Shown: positions 41,874 through 51,456, counted from the first letter of the stretch. The stretch is 64,000 nt of DNA from Radicibacter daui (GCA_030657355.1 CP131056.1:2376501-2440500); one strand, 5' to 3'. Made by a program: numbers and translations. The notes: generated by a model not told the origin, from the letters alone.

Positions 41874-43004
41874 TCAATGCTTGTTGCCACGGTTCAGCTT
41901 GCGCTCCAGCCACTGGCTGTATTTGGACATGCTGAAGCAGTAGCAGAAGTAGATTAAGGCGACGAAGATGTAGAACTCGCCGAAATAGAGCGCCCAGGGC
42001 GGGTCCTGATGGGATGCCTTGGCGAGCGCCAGAATGTCGAACAGGCCGATGATGAGGACCAGCGAGGTGTCCTTGAACATCGAAATGATCGAATTCACGA
42101 TCGGCGGGATACAGATCTTCAGGGCCTGCGGAAGGATGATGAGCATCATCTTCTTCCAGTAACCCAGACCCAGTGCATCGGCCGCTTCATACTGCCCCTT
42201 CGGAATGGCCTGCAGGCCACCACGAACCACCTCGGCCAGATAGGCCGCGGTGAAGAGGATGATGCCGATCTGCGCGCGCAGCAGATTGTTGATGCTCACG
42301 CCTTCCGGCAGGAAGAGCGGGAACATGAAACTTGCCATGAAGAGCACGGTGATCAGCGGCACGCCGCGGATCAGCTCGACATAGAGCACGCAGAAGACCT
42401 TGATGAAGGGCAGCGAGGAACGCCGGCCAAGAGCCACCAGCACCGCGATCGGGAACGAGCAGATCGATCCGAACACGGCGAGCATCAGAGTCAGCGGCAG
42501 ACCGTTCCAGAAGTTGGTCGGCACGTCGGGAAGACCAAGACCACCGCCCATCATCCAGAAGAAGAGGAAGAGCGCAACGGCCCACACCGCGATGAGGCGC
42601 GGACGCCACATGAAGCGGAAGCCGCTGATGATCATGGCACCGGTGATGGCGAGGCAGGCAATCGCCGCACGCCACTGGTCCTCATAGGGGAACTGGCCGA
42701 AGAGAATGAAACGTCCCTTCTCCCAGAGCGATCCCCAGCAGGCACCATGGTCCTGAAGCGCGACGACGCGGCATTCTTCCGACGTCGACGGGCCGAAGCT
42801 GGCGTTGATGATAAGCCATTCGACAGCGCCCGGCACAACACGCAGGACGATCACTGCGATCAGCAGCGTCAGCAGTGTGTTGAACCAGCTGTTGAACAGG
42901 TTCTGCCGCATCCAGCCAATAGCGCCGACACTGGCCTTGCCCGGGTTGGGACGGACCGGAGAAGACGGTGGGAGCTTGGCTTTCGAATTTGCAGTCGTTG
43001 CCAT
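41874..43004 (-). CDS. aapM: General L-amino-acid ABC transporter, permease AapM
   Basis: 376 residues. Begins with a basic soluble N-terminus and a membrane helix, then a long periplasmic insert (GPSTSEECRVVALQDHGACWGSLWEKGRFILFGQFPYEDQW) typical of AapM. The permease EAA loop is EVVRGGLQAIPKGQYEAADALGLGYWKKMMLIILPQALK. Pairs with AapQ in the membrane and binds AapP. 4 bases separate it from aapQ. Confidence 0.95.
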   Translation of the reverse strand: MATTANSKAKLPPSSPVRPNPGKASVGAIGWMRQNLFNSWFNTLLTLLIAVIVLRVVPGAVEWLIINASFGPSTSEECRVVALQDHGACWGSLWEKGRFILFGQFPYEDQWRAAIACLAITGAMIISGFRFMWRPRLIAVWAVALFLFFWMMGGGLGLPDVPTNFWNGLPLTLMLAVFGSICSFPIAVLVALGRRSSLPFIKVFCVLYVELIRGVPLITVLFMASFMFPLFLPEGVSINNLLRAQIGIILFTAAYLAEVVRGGLQAIPKGQYEAADALGLGYWKKMMLIILPQALKICIPPIVNSIISMFKDTSLVLIIGLFDILALAKASHQDPPWALYFGEFYIFVALIYFCYCFSMSKYSQWLERKLNRGNKH

Positions 43005-43008
43005 GATC

Positions 43009-44202
43009 TCAGCGCTCCACCAGCTTGATTTGATGGTTGTACCAGTTCATCAGCAGCGACAACGTCAGGCTGACGGACAGATAGACCACCATCATGAGCG
43101 CGATGGCTTCGATGGCCTGGCCGGTCTGGTTCAGCGTGGTGTTGGTGATGCTGGCGATTTCCTGGTAGCCGATGGCAACGCCGAGTGAGCTGTTCTTGGT
43201 GATGTTGAGGTACTGGCTCGTCATCGGCGGGATGATGACGCGCAGCGCCTGAGGCAGCACCACCAGACGCAGCACCTGACGGCGGCTGAGCCCGAGCGCA
43301 TCACCGGCTTCCGTCTGGCCATGGCTGACCGCCTGGATACCGGAACGCACGATTTCCGCAATGAAGGTGCTGGTATAGAAGGTCAGGCCGACGATCATGG
43401 CCAGAAGGGCCGTGGACACCGAACCGCCGCCGGTGAGGCTGAAACGGCCGAGAACCGGGGCGTCAACACCCGTCGGGGCACCGCCCACCAGCCAGACCAG
43501 CACCGGCACGCCGATGATGGAAGCCAGATAGAGCGGTATGCTGCCGGGGCGCTTGCCGGTCCTGGCCTGCACCTTGTTGGCCCACCGCCAGATAAACACC
43601 GCACCGATGATGCCGACGAGCAGGCCAAGCCATACCCAGCCCCAGACGGGGTCCGGCGACATCAGCGGAAAGTTGAGTCCGCGGTTGGAGAAAAACACCT
43701 CCGGCAGGATCTGGAGCGCATCCCGCGGCTGCGGCGCGATAGCCGTGATCACCTTCCACCAGAAGATCAGCTGAAGCAGCAGCGGAATGTTGCGGACACC
43801 TTCGACATAGGTGAGCGCTAGTTTCGCTACCAGCCAGTTCTTCGACAGGCGCGAGATGCCGACGATGGTGCCAAAAAGAGATGCCAGAACGATGGAGATA
43901 AGGGACACGACAAGCGTGTTCACCAAACCGGCAAGCAGCGCACGGCCATAGGAATTGGCAGCAGAGACGCTGATGAACTTGTCGGAAATTTCGAAGCCGG
44001 CATTTTTGGTCAGATAACCGAAACCGGTACTGATCTGACGCGCCGCGAGGTTATCCAGTGTGTTGGACACCAGATACCAGGCAGCCAGGACGACCGCCCC
44101 AACCAGAATGACCTGGGCGAGAATGGCGCGGAACGTCTCGTTGTGAAGGACGTCGCTGACTGTACGCGAGGCGCCCTCAGACTGGGAAGTTTTGCCCGCC
44201 AT
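43009..44202 (-). CDS. aapQ: General L-amino-acid ABC transporter, permease AapQ
   Basis: 397 residues, with about eight membrane segments and a large periplasmic region. The EAA loop is EIVRSGIQAVSHGQTEAGDALGLSRRQVLRLVVLPQALR. The opening VSNTLDNLAARQISTGFGYLTKNAGFEISD is characteristic of AapQ/BztB. ATG 44202. A strong hairpin between it and aapJ is likely to lower its expression relative to the binding protein. Confidence 0.95.
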   Translation of the reverse strand: MAGKTSQSEGASRTVSDVLHNETFRAILAQVILVGAVVLAAWYLVSNTLDNLAARQISTGFGYLTKNAGFEISDKFISVSAANSYGRALLAGLVNTLVVSLISIVLASLFGTIVGISRLSKNWLVAKLALTYVEGVRNIPLLLQLIFWWKVITAIAPQPRDALQILPEVFFSNRGLNFPLMSPDPVWGWVWLGLLVGIIGAVFIWRWANKVQARTGKRPGSIPLYLASIIGVPVLVWLVGGAPTGVDAPVLGRFSLTGGGSVSTALLAMIVGLTFYTSTFIAEIVRSGIQAVSHGQTEAGDALGLSRRQVLRLVVLPQALRVIIPPMTSQYLNITKNSSLGVAIGYQEIASITNTTLNQTGQAIEAIALMMVVYLSVSLTLSLLMNWYNHQIKLVER

Positions 44203-44242
44203 GTGGCCTTCCTGTTCTGTGCGCTAGACGAAAACGCGGATA

Positions 44243-44276
44243 AGAAGAAGCCGGGGCGGGTTTCCCCGCCCCGGCC
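44243..44276 (-). terminator. Attenuating hairpin between aapJ and aapQ
   Basis: An 11-bp perfect GC-rich stem (44250-44260 with 44265-44275, loop TTTC), followed on the minus strand by a T-rich but broken stretch (TTCTTCTTATCC). Placed 15 bases after aapJ, it is a usual way to make more binding protein than permease. Confidence 0.75.
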
Positions 44277-44290
44277 TGCCTGACCAATCC

Positions 44291-45310
44291 TTAGCGGATC
44301 GGCGGAGCGTACATCAGACCACCCTTGGTCCACAGATCGTTCACGCCACGCTTGTCGAGACCGATCGGCACGATATCGCGCTCGTACATCTCGCCGTAGT
44401 TACCGACCTGCTTGATGATGTTGTAGACCCACTTGTCGTCAACACCGAGAACCTTGGAACCGATCTGGTCGGTCACGCCCAGCAGACGCTGGATGCCCGG
44501 GTTGGTGGACTTCGCCATCTCATCGACGTTCTTGGAGTTGATGCCGAACTCTTCCGTTTCCAGCAGAGCGTACATCGTCCACTTGGCGATGGTGAAGAAG
44601 TCGTCATCACCACGACGAACGACCGGGCCGAGCGGCTCCTTGGAAATAACTTCCGGAAGGATCACGTAGTCAGCCGGGTTGGCGAGCTGGGAAGCGCGGG
44701 TCGCCGCCAGACCGGAACGGTCGGTGGTGTACACGTCGCAGGAGCCAGCCTGCAGGGCTTCAGCGGCAACGTTGTCGGTTTCGGCAACGAACGGCTTGAA
44801 GCTCATGTTGTTGGCGCGGAAATAGTCCGCGAGGTTCAGCTCGGTGGTCGTGCCCGGCTGGATGCAGACGGTGGCGCCGTCGAGCTGCTTGGCGCTTTCC
44901 ACACCGAGGCTCTTCTTCACGAGGAAGCCCTGGCCGTCATAGAAGTTCACGCCGGCGAACTCGAGGCCCAGAGAGGCGTCGCGGGTGATCGTCCAGGTGG
45001 TGTTGCGCGACAGAACGTCGATCTCACCGGACTGCAGGGCGGTGAAGCGCTGCTGGGCGGTCAGCGGGGAGAATTCAACCTTGCTGGCATCGCCGAAAAT
45101 GGCGGTGGCGAGAGCACGGCAGTAGTCAACGTCGATGCCGGTCCACTTGCCCTGGCTGTCGGCGATCGAGAAACCGGCAAGACCGGTGGAAACGCCGCAC
45201 TTGAGCGAACCACGGGACTTGATGGCATCAAGCGTGGTGCCAGCGTGAGCTGCACCGGCGCCGATGGCCATGGCTGAGGCGGCCAGAACCGCCAATCCAA
45301 ACTTCTTCAT
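44291..45310 (-). CDS. aapJ: General L-amino-acid ABC transporter, binding protein AapJ
   Basis: 339 residues, periplasmic. Signal peptide about 1-23 (AVLAASAMAIGAGAAHAG). The family 3 solute-binding signature GFSIADSQGKWTGIDVDYCRALATAIF is near 46-72, and LLGVTDQIGSKVLGVDDKW lies at the C-terminus. Captures general L-amino acids for AapQMP. ATG 45310 has GGGAAGG upstream. First gene of the operon, with a 560-base leader region before hisI. Confidence 0.95.
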   Translation of the reverse strand: MKKFGLAVLAASAMAIGAGAAHAGTTLDAIKSRGSLKCGVSTGLAGFSIADSQGKWTGIDVDYCRALATAIFGDASKVEFSPLTAQQRFTALQSGEIDVLSRNTTWTITRDASLGLEFAGVNFYDGQGFLVKKSLGVESAKQLDGATVCIQPGTTTELNLADYFRANNMSFKPFVAETDNVAAEALQAGSCDVYTTDRSGLAATRASQLANPADYVILPEVISKEPLGPVVRRGDDDFFTIAKWTMYALLETEEFGINSKNVDEMAKSTNPGIQRLLGVTDQIGSKVLGVDDKWVYNIIKQVGNYGEMYERDIVPIGLDKRGVNDLWTKGGLMYAPPIR

Positions 45311-45872
45311 CTGTAGACCTTCCCTGTGACAGACGGAGTGCCGGTCGTTACTTGTCCGGCTTTATGGAGCTTGTCGCTCTTGGGGCACCGCAACATTCGT
45401 GCCGCCCCTGAAGAGCGGCGGCTAATGTCGCGATACATTTCGCCTACCACAGCAAATCGCCCTGCTCAAGACTGGTGCAAAGATTAAAATTTACGCATTT
45501 ACGCCTGCATAATGAGCAAATATCCCCGTTTGCCCTGCTGGCAGGTGGCATCAATGTGGCCCAACGCCGCAAAAATCGCGCATTTTAAACACTTTAGATG
45601 CACCCACCGTTCCGGCTGACGTGGCTCGTGGCGCCTGCAAAGCATCCAGTCCGGATTGCTCCGCAAACAGTCGAATGGACCGCGATAAATGGCAGCTGCC
45701 AGATTGAACGCGGTTTCAATCTGGAAATACGAATCTGCTCCGGTGGCACACTCCGGCAGGCGATACGTCGATGAATGCTGCGGGCGCGAATTCACCCGGC
45801 GCATCGCTTGACTTGGCGGGCCTGGAGGTGCGTCCTTGCGCGGCGGCCAGCTAAAGCCACCGCCGCGCGCAA
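45311..45872. other. Gene-free region upstream of aapJ and hisI
   Basis: About 560 bases with no convincing gene. The part 45480-45600 is AT-rich and holds short repeats (TTTACGC twice); it likely contains the divergent promoters. An open frame on the minus strand (45499-45894) lacks recognisable features. A leader hairpin (45838-45846 with 45860-45868) lies just before hisI, and a 6-bp hairpin (45401-45406 with 45417-45422) in the aapJ leader. Confidence 0.5.
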
Positions 45873-45887
45873 ATGGACGGAAAGCCG

Positions 45888-46280
45888 ATGACAACGGACA
45901 TGACCTTTCTCGACGAAGTACGGTTCAACAGCGATGGGCTGGTCCCGGCCATCGCCCAGCAGCATGACAGCGGTGAAGTGCTGATGATGGCATGGATGAA
46001 CCGCCAGTCGCTGGCGGAAACGCTGGAAACAGGCCATGTCTGTTACTGGTCGCGCTCGCGTGGCACCTTCTGGCGCAAGGGCGAGACATCGGGCCAGGTG
46101 CAGAAGCTGAAGGCCGTACGCCTCGATTGCGATGGCGACGCCCTGCTGCTGCTGGTGGACCAGACCGGCCCGGCCTGTCATACCGGTCGCCGGTCCTGCT
46201 TTTATCGTGAAGCACGCAAGGGCGACTGGCACACGCTCGATGAGCCGCTGATCGCCCCCGAGGACCTCTACGGGCGCTGA
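45888..46280 (+). CDS. hisI: HisI, phosphoribosyl-AMP cyclohydrolase
   Basis: 130 residues. Third step of histidine synthesis. Conserved [31 protein letters not shown], then metal-binding [28 protein letters not shown] with the zinc cysteines. ATG 45888 has ACGGAAAG before it; the earlier ATG 45873 has no ribosome site and starts in a hairpin arm. A lone hisI, without fused hisE, is normal for alphaproteobacteria. RidA follows 45 bases later. Confidence 0.94.
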   Translation: MTTDMTFLDEVRFNSDGLVPAIAQQHDSGEVLMMAWMNRQSLAETLETGHVCYWSRSRGTFWRKGETSGQVQKLKAVRLDCDGDALLLLVDQTGPACHTGRRSCFYREARKGDWHTLDEPLIAPEDLYGR

Positions 46281-46325
46281 AAGGCCCCTTTCGAACCTTG
46301 GTCAACCAACCGGAACAGAATCCCG

Positions 46326-46673
46326 ATGAGCATCACCCGTCTCGGCACCGGCAAGCGCATGAGCGAAGCCGTCATCCATAACGGCACCGTCTATCTCGCT
46401 GGCCAGGTCGGCGACCCTGCCGGCGATATCACCGCGCAGGCCAAGTCCGCGCTGGCGGAAGTCGATCGCCTGCTGGCCGAAGCTGGCACCGACAAGACGC
46501 GCATCCTGCAAACCATCATCTGGCTTGCCGATATCAAGGATTTCGATGCGATGAATGTGGTGTGGGAAAGCTGGGTGGCCCCTGGTCATACCCCGGCCCG
46601 CGCCACCGGCGAAGCCAAGCTGGCGACGCCGGACTACAAGGTCGAATTCATCGTGACCGCCGCCCTGCCCTGA
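46326..46673 (+). CDS. RidA-family protein
   Basis: 115 residues. RidA/YjgF family: YLAGQVGD at 23-30, the catalytic-type Arg92 in HTPARATGEAKLA and Glu107 in KVEFIVTAAL. Family members deaminate reactive enamine intermediates from PLP enzymes or have related roles. The Arg is kept, but the surrounding sequence differs from the canonical PARTCV form, so it is likely a non-archetypal subgroup. ATG 46326 has a weak ribosome site; a terminator follows. Confidence 0.85.
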   Translation: MSITRLGTGKRMSEAVIHNGTVYLAGQVGDPAGDITAQAKSALAEVDRLLAEAGTDKTRILQTIIWLADIKDFDAMNVVWESWVAPGHTPARATGEAKLATPDYKVEFIVTAALP

Positions 46674-46690
46674 TCCGGGCAGATGGCAGA

Positions 46691-46730
46691 GCCGCAAGGG
46701 GCGCTTTTGGGCTCCTTGCGGCAATTTTTT
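46691..46730 (+). terminator. Terminator after the RidA gene
   Basis: A stem of at least nine pairs (46691-46699 with 46714-46722, extendable to 12) is followed by AATTTTTT. It covers the first codons of the longest MFS open frame, which argues that the transporter starts further down, at 46758. Confidence 0.85.
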
Positions 46731-46757
46731 CAAAATATCTCGGGCAGTCCGCCGGAA

Positions 46758-47978
46758 ATGCGCATCACGCAATCGAGCCCCGCCTTCTGGCGCGCCAACA
46801 TTGCCCTCTTTCTTTCTGCCTTCTCCGTGTTCGCGCTGCTCTACTCCGTGCAGCCGCTGTTGCCGGTGTTTTCTGCCGAATTTGCGCTCAACGCCGGCCA
46901 GAGCTCGCTTTCCCTTTCGGTAACCACCGGCGTTCTCGCCTTTGCCATGGTGCTCGCCAGCTGGCTTGCCGATCGCTGGGGCCGGCGCGAACTGATGACG
47001 GTCTGCCTGCTGCTCTCCGGTCTTATCGGGCTCGCCATCGCCTTCATTCCGCACTGGGGCAGCATTGTGGCCCTGCGCGCCCTGCTCGGCCTCAGCCTCA
47101 GCGGCGTGCCGGCTGTCGCCATGGTCTACCTCTCGGAGGAGATGGCGCCCGAAGCCTTCGGCTTCAGCATGGGGCTTTATATAGGCGGCAATGCCATCGG
47201 CGGCATGGCGGGCCGCCTGCTGATCGGCATTCTCTCCGACTATATCTCATGGCGGTTTGCACTCGGCGCGCTCGGCCTGCTGGTGCTGGTCAATTGCGCC
47301 GCCTTCTGGTGGCTGTTGCCTCCTCCCCGGCATTCCCACCGCCAGCGCATGAATGCCGGAGCTTTTCTTGCGGCCGTCGGCGCCTCGTTCCGGGACAGGG
47401 GGTTGCGGCTGCTTTTTGCCGAAGCGCTGCTGCTGATGGGCGCCTTCGTCACACTCTATAACTATACCGGCTTCCGCCTGACACAGGCGCCCTACAGCCT
47501 CAGCCAGACTGCCGTTTCCTTCATCTTCGTCATTTATCTGGTGGGCACCGGCAGCTCGGCCTGGATGGGGGCGCTGGCCGGCCGGCTCGGACGGCGCAAG
47601 GTACTGTGGCTGATGACGCTGGTGATGGCGCTTGGCCTGGCGCTCACCTGCCTGCCGCATGTGACCACCGTCATCGCCGGGCTTGCGGTGACCACCTTCG
47701 GCTTCTTCGGCGGCCATTCGATTGCCAGCAGCTGGGTTGGGCGGCGCGCCCGCAGCGCAAGGGCACAGGCTTCCGCCCTCTATCTCTTTTTCTATTATGC
47801 CGGCTCCAGCATCCTCGGCACGGCGGGTGGTTTCGCCTGGACGGGCATGGGGTGGGCCGGCGTGGTAGCGGTGAGCGGCGGTGCGATCCTTGCCGCGTTC
47901 CTCATCTCCGTCCGTCTCTTCTTCCTGCCGCCGCTGGCGATCCCGGAAACACCGGTAGAGGAGCCCCAGGCGCTCTGA
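46758..47978 (+). CDS. Major-facilitator exporter, YnfM-like
   Basis: 406 residues, 12 membrane segments. The opening FALLYSVQPLLPVFSAEFALNAGQSSLSLS and the loop LADRWGRRELMTVCLL mark the YnfM-like drug/metabolite efflux branch of MFS. No ligand can be assigned. ATG 46758 is chosen because the frame before it contains the RidA terminator. It runs toward the GGDEF/EAL gene, 31 bases separating their ends; a second motif LAGRLGRRKVLWLMTLVM is in the second half. Confidence 0.85.
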   Translation: MRITQSSPAFWRANIALFLSAFSVFALLYSVQPLLPVFSAEFALNAGQSSLSLSVTTGVLAFAMVLASWLADRWGRRELMTVCLLLSGLIGLAIAFIPHWGSIVALRALLGLSLSGVPAVAMVYLSEEMAPEAFGFSMGLYIGGNAIGGMAGRLLIGILSDYISWRFALGALGLLVLVNCAAFWWLLPPPRHSHRQRMNAGAFLAAVGASFRDRGLRLLFAEALLLMGAFVTLYNYTGFRLTQAPYSLSQTAVSFIFVIYLVGTGSSAWMGALAGRLGRRKVLWLMTLVMALGLALTCLPHVTTVIAGLAVTTFGFFGGHSIASSWVGRRARSARAQASALYLFFYYAGSSILGTAGGFAWTGMGWAGVVAVSGGAILAAFLISVRLFFLPPLAIPETPVEEPQAL

Positions 47979-48009
47979 AGCTGGCGTAACGACCAGAGAA
48001 GCTTCCCCC

Positions 48010-50277
48010 TCAGGGGTCGCAGGAGGTGGCGTCGGCAAGCCCGAAAAGATCGGCGGCTTTCTCTCGCTCGACGGCGAAGCGGGAAAAAGTCCCGTCCTCA
48101 TCGCGCAGCCAATGCTCCAGTTCGTCGGCCGGAACGGGGGGCGACAGCAGATAACCCTGCACAACCTCACAGCCATGGGCTTCAAGAAATTCACATTGTT
48201 TCCGGTTTTCAACACCTTCGGCGACGATCGTGAGACCGAGGCTGTCTCCGATCCCGATCACCGAGGAAGCGATGGCGCGGGAGGCGGAACTCTCTTCCAG
48301 ATCGAACACAAAGCTGCGGTCGATCTTGAGTTCCTTGATTGGAAGCCGCGAAATGAGGCTGAGGCTGGAGTAACCGGTTCCGAAATCATCCACCGAAAGC
48401 TGCACGCCCAGAGCCGCGATGGCGTCGACATTGCCGCGCGTAGCGCCGCTGTGGTCCATCATCGCGCTTTCTGTAATTTCCAGCGTAAGAGCCTGAGGCG
48501 GCAGGTGATTTTCCCGCAAGGTCTCTTCCACCAGCCGTGCCAGATCGGGACTGCGGAAATTCTGCGGAGACAGATTGACGGAGACACAGGGAACATCCAG
48601 CCCTGCATCGCGCCATGCCCCCAACTGCCGGCAGGCGGTGCGCAGCGCCCATTTCCCGAAGGTTTCTCCGAGCCCTGCCACCTCGGCCAGAGGAACGAAT
48701 TCGGCCGGCGAGACCGGGCCCAGAGACGGGTGTTTCCAGCGGGCAAGCGCTTCTACCCCGTGCAGCTTCCCATCCGACAGGCCGATCTGCGGCTGGTAGT
48801 ACAGCTCAAGTTTGTTGCCCAGCAGCGCGTCATGCAGAGCGCCCTCGAGCTTCAGCCGCTCTTCCGCCAGCAGACTGGCTTCTGCATTGAAAAACCGGAA
48901 ACCGGGCTGGCCGAGGCGCCGCGCCTCGTTAAGGGCAAGTCCCGCCTGCCGGATAAGGATCGTCGCGCTGGCCCCATCCGCCGGGAAGAGGCTGATCCCG
49001 ATGGTAATCGCAAGGCTGAGGGAGAACTCACCGCTAACGACCGGCTCCTCGAACGCAGCAAGGAGTGCAGTCGCCAGATCGGCGCTTGAAACTTCATCCA
49101 TCCCCGGCCGCAGGAGCAAAAGCTCTTCACCGCCCAGCCGGCCAACCAGACCGTCCGTGCCCGCGAAGTGCCGTAGCCGCTCGCAGGCCCCCAGCAACAG
49201 CTCATCGCCCGCGTCATGGCCGAGCGCTTCATTCACCTGCCGCAGGCGGCTGAGATCGAGATAGAACACCGCTGCCGTCTCGCCGGCGTTCATCCGGCCG
49301 AGCGCTTCGTCCATCTGCTGCCGGAAAAAGGTGCGGTTCGGCAGACCCGTCAGCGGGTCATAATGAGCCAGGCGGCGGATGTGGCTGCTGCTTTCACTGC
49401 GCTCAATAGCAAGCGCACAAAGATCAACACAGGCCTCGACTATTTCCGTGTGACGCGCCGAGGGTCCGCGGATACTGCGGTAGTAGAAAGCAAAGGCTCC
49501 CGCCGCCCTGCCGCTGCCCATCATGATCGGGCTCGACCAGCAGGCCAGCAACCCCTCGGACAATGGAAACTCCTTGAAATCCTGCCATTTCGGATCGTTC
49601 GCGATATCCCGGGACAGGACCGGCAGGCCTGTGGCAACGGCCGTGCCGCAGGAGCCGACATTGACCCCTACCCCCAGCCCCAGATAGGCGCTGCGCATCC
49701 GCGGCGAGAGGCTGGGCCCGACCATCATGTCGATAAAGCCCCGCTCGTCCACATGGACGACGGAACACACGACCTCGGGCGCGATCGCTTCCACCTCCCG
49801 GCACAGGATATCCCACACGGCCAGCAGATCGACGTCGCGGACGACCGCAGCAAGCACCTTGTGCTGAAGCAGCTGGAGCTGCTTGCGGTGGGTGACATCA
49901 TCGTAGAGCGTGCCCCAGCATCGGAGCGCTCCGCCGGATGTGAACACCGGCACCTGACTCATCGAGACCCAGAGTTTCCTGCCGGACCTTGTCGATGCCA
50001 GCATCTTTCCCTGGTATCGCTCTCCTGCAGCGATTGCCGCGCCGAGCCGCTCCAGTTCGTCGCCATTCTCCTTGTCATCGAGCACCAGATCGGGCGCGGC
50101 GCGGCCGAGCACATCGCCCTGGCCGTAGCCGAACAGCGTGGTGAAGGCCCGGTTCACATAGAGTGCGCGACCGGCAGGATCAGACACCACGATGACGCGG
50201 TCCGTCTGATCGGCGACATAGGAAAGCAGCTCCTGTTCCGTGGAGAAAGGGACTGCTGGCTGAAGGTCTTCGCCCAT
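48010..50277 (-). CDS. PAS-GAF-GGDEF-EAL signalling protein, probable c-di-GMP phosphodiesterase
   Basis: 755 residues, no membrane segment. PAS about 15-130, GAF about 140-295 (VGSCGTAVATGLPVLSRDI), GGDEF from 308 with a GGEEL active loop (residues 382-386), EAL from about 475. The EAL residues are complete: EALARW (Glu509), SVNLSP, DDFGTGYSS, KIDRSF and VAEGVEN, so c-di-GMP hydrolysis is likely. GGEEL departs from GGEEF and LDLSRLRQVNEALGH is atypical, so cyclase activity is doubtful. Start ATG 50277 with AGGAG; the frame opens one codon earlier at TTG. Confidence 0.9.
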   Translation of the reverse strand: MGEDLQPAVPFSTEQELLSYVADQTDRVIVVSDPAGRALYVNRAFTTLFGYGQGDVLGRAAPDLVLDDKENGDELERLGAAIAAGERYQGKMLASTRSGRKLWVSMSQVPVFTSGGALRCWGTLYDDVTHRKQLQLLQHKVLAAVVRDVDLLAVWDILCREVEAIAPEVVCSVVHVDERGFIDMMVGPSLSPRMRSAYLGLGVGVNVGSCGTAVATGLPVLSRDIANDPKWQDFKEFPLSEGLLACWSSPIMMGSGRAAGAFAFYYRSIRGPSARHTEIVEACVDLCALAIERSESSSHIRRLAHYDPLTGLPNRTFFRQQMDEALGRMNAGETAAVFYLDLSRLRQVNEALGHDAGDELLLGACERLRHFAGTDGLVGRLGGEELLLLRPGMDEVSSADLATALLAAFEEPVVSGEFSLSLAITIGISLFPADGASATILIRQAGLALNEARRLGQPGFRFFNAEASLLAEERLKLEGALHDALLGNKLELYYQPQIGLSDGKLHGVEALARWKHPSLGPVSPAEFVPLAEVAGLGETFGKWALRTACRQLGAWRDAGLDVPCVSVNLSPQNFRSPDLARLVEETLRENHLPPQALTLEITESAMMDHSGATRGNVDAIAALGVQLSVDDFGTGYSSLSLISRLPIKELKIDRSFVFDLEESSASRAIASSVIGIGDSLGLTIVAEGVENRKQCEFLEAHGCEVVQGYLLSPPVPADELEHWLRDEDGTFSRFAVEREKAADLFGLADATSCDP

Positions 50278-50424
50278 CAAGCTCCTGTGCCCGGTTCACG
50301 GGGCGCCGGCCGTTCAGTTACCGCAGGCGCCGGGTTTGACACTTTTGAAGCGTAGTATGGGCGGAACTGGTGGCAGACCTCAAGCTCACCGCTCGGATAG
50401 TTGAAAACTTGGGAAGCAGTGCGC

Positions 50425-51189
50425 CTAGAATATCGCGCTGACGGCCCCGATGCCGCTTGCCTGCGCGGTTACCTTGCGAACATGCCCGGGCAGTTCGGTA
50501 GCCGGAGTCCGCGCCCCGGTGATGACGACATGGCCGGCCCGAATGGCCAGCCCTCGCCCGGCAGCATGATTGGCAAGCCAGACCAATGTGTCGATCACCT
50601 CTGCAGTCGACGGGCCGCCCGGCCCCCGCAAGGTCTCTCCGCCATCGAAATTCAGCTCGAAAGCAACATCGGCAAACTCGAGCGACTGCCAGTTCTCGAT
50701 GCCATCCCCAAGAACGACGGCCGCGTTATTCTGCAAATCGGCAAGGGAAAGCAGCGCCGGCATCGCCCGTCGGTCGCGGAACCGGGAAGACAGAACTTCC
50801 AGTGCACAATGAACCGAGCCGATAGCCCCGATAACGGTATCGGCATCGACCGGTGCGGCGCCGGCTGGAATATCCCGGCTGAAACGCACCGCGATCTCCG
50901 CCTCCACAAGCGGGCGGCTGACAAAGGGAGCGCCTGACAGGTCCGCAGGCGACATCGAAAAATCCCGGCGCAGCAGCGCCGCACAGCGCGGCTCATCACC
51001 CCCGACGCCTGTCGGCCCCACCTTCCACGCTGAATGCCCGCCAAGGCGTGTGACAATCCGGTCCTGGATGGCATAGGCCTCGGCAACGGTTGCCGGCAAC
51101 GCGTCATCAGACGGGATCTCGAGCGGTTGACGATCCTGGCGGGCCGCGATGAGCATCCCGACGAGCGCAGAGTGTTCTGAAGTTTGCAT
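50425..51189 (-). CDS. 2-keto-4-pentenoate hydratase-like protein (FAH fold)
   Basis: 254 residues. FAH-superfamily hydratase/decarboxylase. Metal-binding Glu pair in LVEAEIAVRFSRDIP and the C-terminal GRGLAIRAGHVVITGARTPA are typical of MhpD-like enzymes. These act on aromatic-breakdown intermediates, but no ring-cleavage genes are near, so the substrate is unknown. ATG 51189 starts MQTSEHSALV; the longer frame to 51312 would run through the tRNA-Arg terminator. Confidence 0.82.
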   Translation of the reverse strand: MQTSEHSALVGMLIAARQDRQPLEIPSDDALPATVAEAYAIQDRIVTRLGGHSAWKVGPTGVGGDEPRCAALLRRDFSMSPADLSGAPFVSRPLVEAEIAVRFSRDIPAGAAPVDADTVIGAIGSVHCALEVLSSRFRDRRAMPALLSLADLQNNAAVVLGDGIENWQSLEFADVAFELNFDGGETLRGPGGPSTAEVIDTLVWLANHAAGRGLAIRAGHVVITGARTPATELPGHVRKVTAQASGIGAVSAIF

Positions 51190-51304
51190 GAAGACGGGGT
51201 CCGGCCTGATGGATTGACGGTCAGCAGCCTGCGCTGTTGCCCGGCACGATAACACCCGGACGGGCCTGCTTGTCCCGCAAGAAACGCTTATATTGCTGGC
51301 CGTT

Positions 51305-51340
51305 AAATGCAAAAGGCACCCGCGAAGAGGTGCCTTTTGC
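51305..51340 (-). terminator. Terminator of tRNA-Arg
   Basis: A 12-bp perfect stem (51309-51320 with 51329-51340) followed on the minus strand by CCTTTTGCATTT, 14 bases beyond the tRNA 3' end. Confidence 0.85.
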
Positions 51341-51353
51341 TGAATCGTGAAGA

Positions 51354-51430
51354 TGGCGCGCCCGGCAGGAATCGAACCTGCAACCGGCCGCTTAGAAGGC
51401 GGCTGCTCTATCCGGTTGAGCTACGGGCGC
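51354..51430 (-). tRNA. tRNA-Arg (TCT)
   Basis: 77 bases on the minus strand with CCA encoded. Acceptor GCGCCCG pairs CGGGCGC; anticodon arm GCCGC-CTTCTAA-GCGGC, anticodon TCT; T arm GGTTCGATTCC. Confidence 0.96.
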
Positions 51431-51456
51431 TTTGCCAGCTCGCGGGGAAACTGCCG

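Noticed and set aside
45499-45894. 131-codon minus-strand frame upstream of hisI
   Set aside because: No ribosome site, no known domain, overlaps the hisI start and has odd composition; treated as non-coding.
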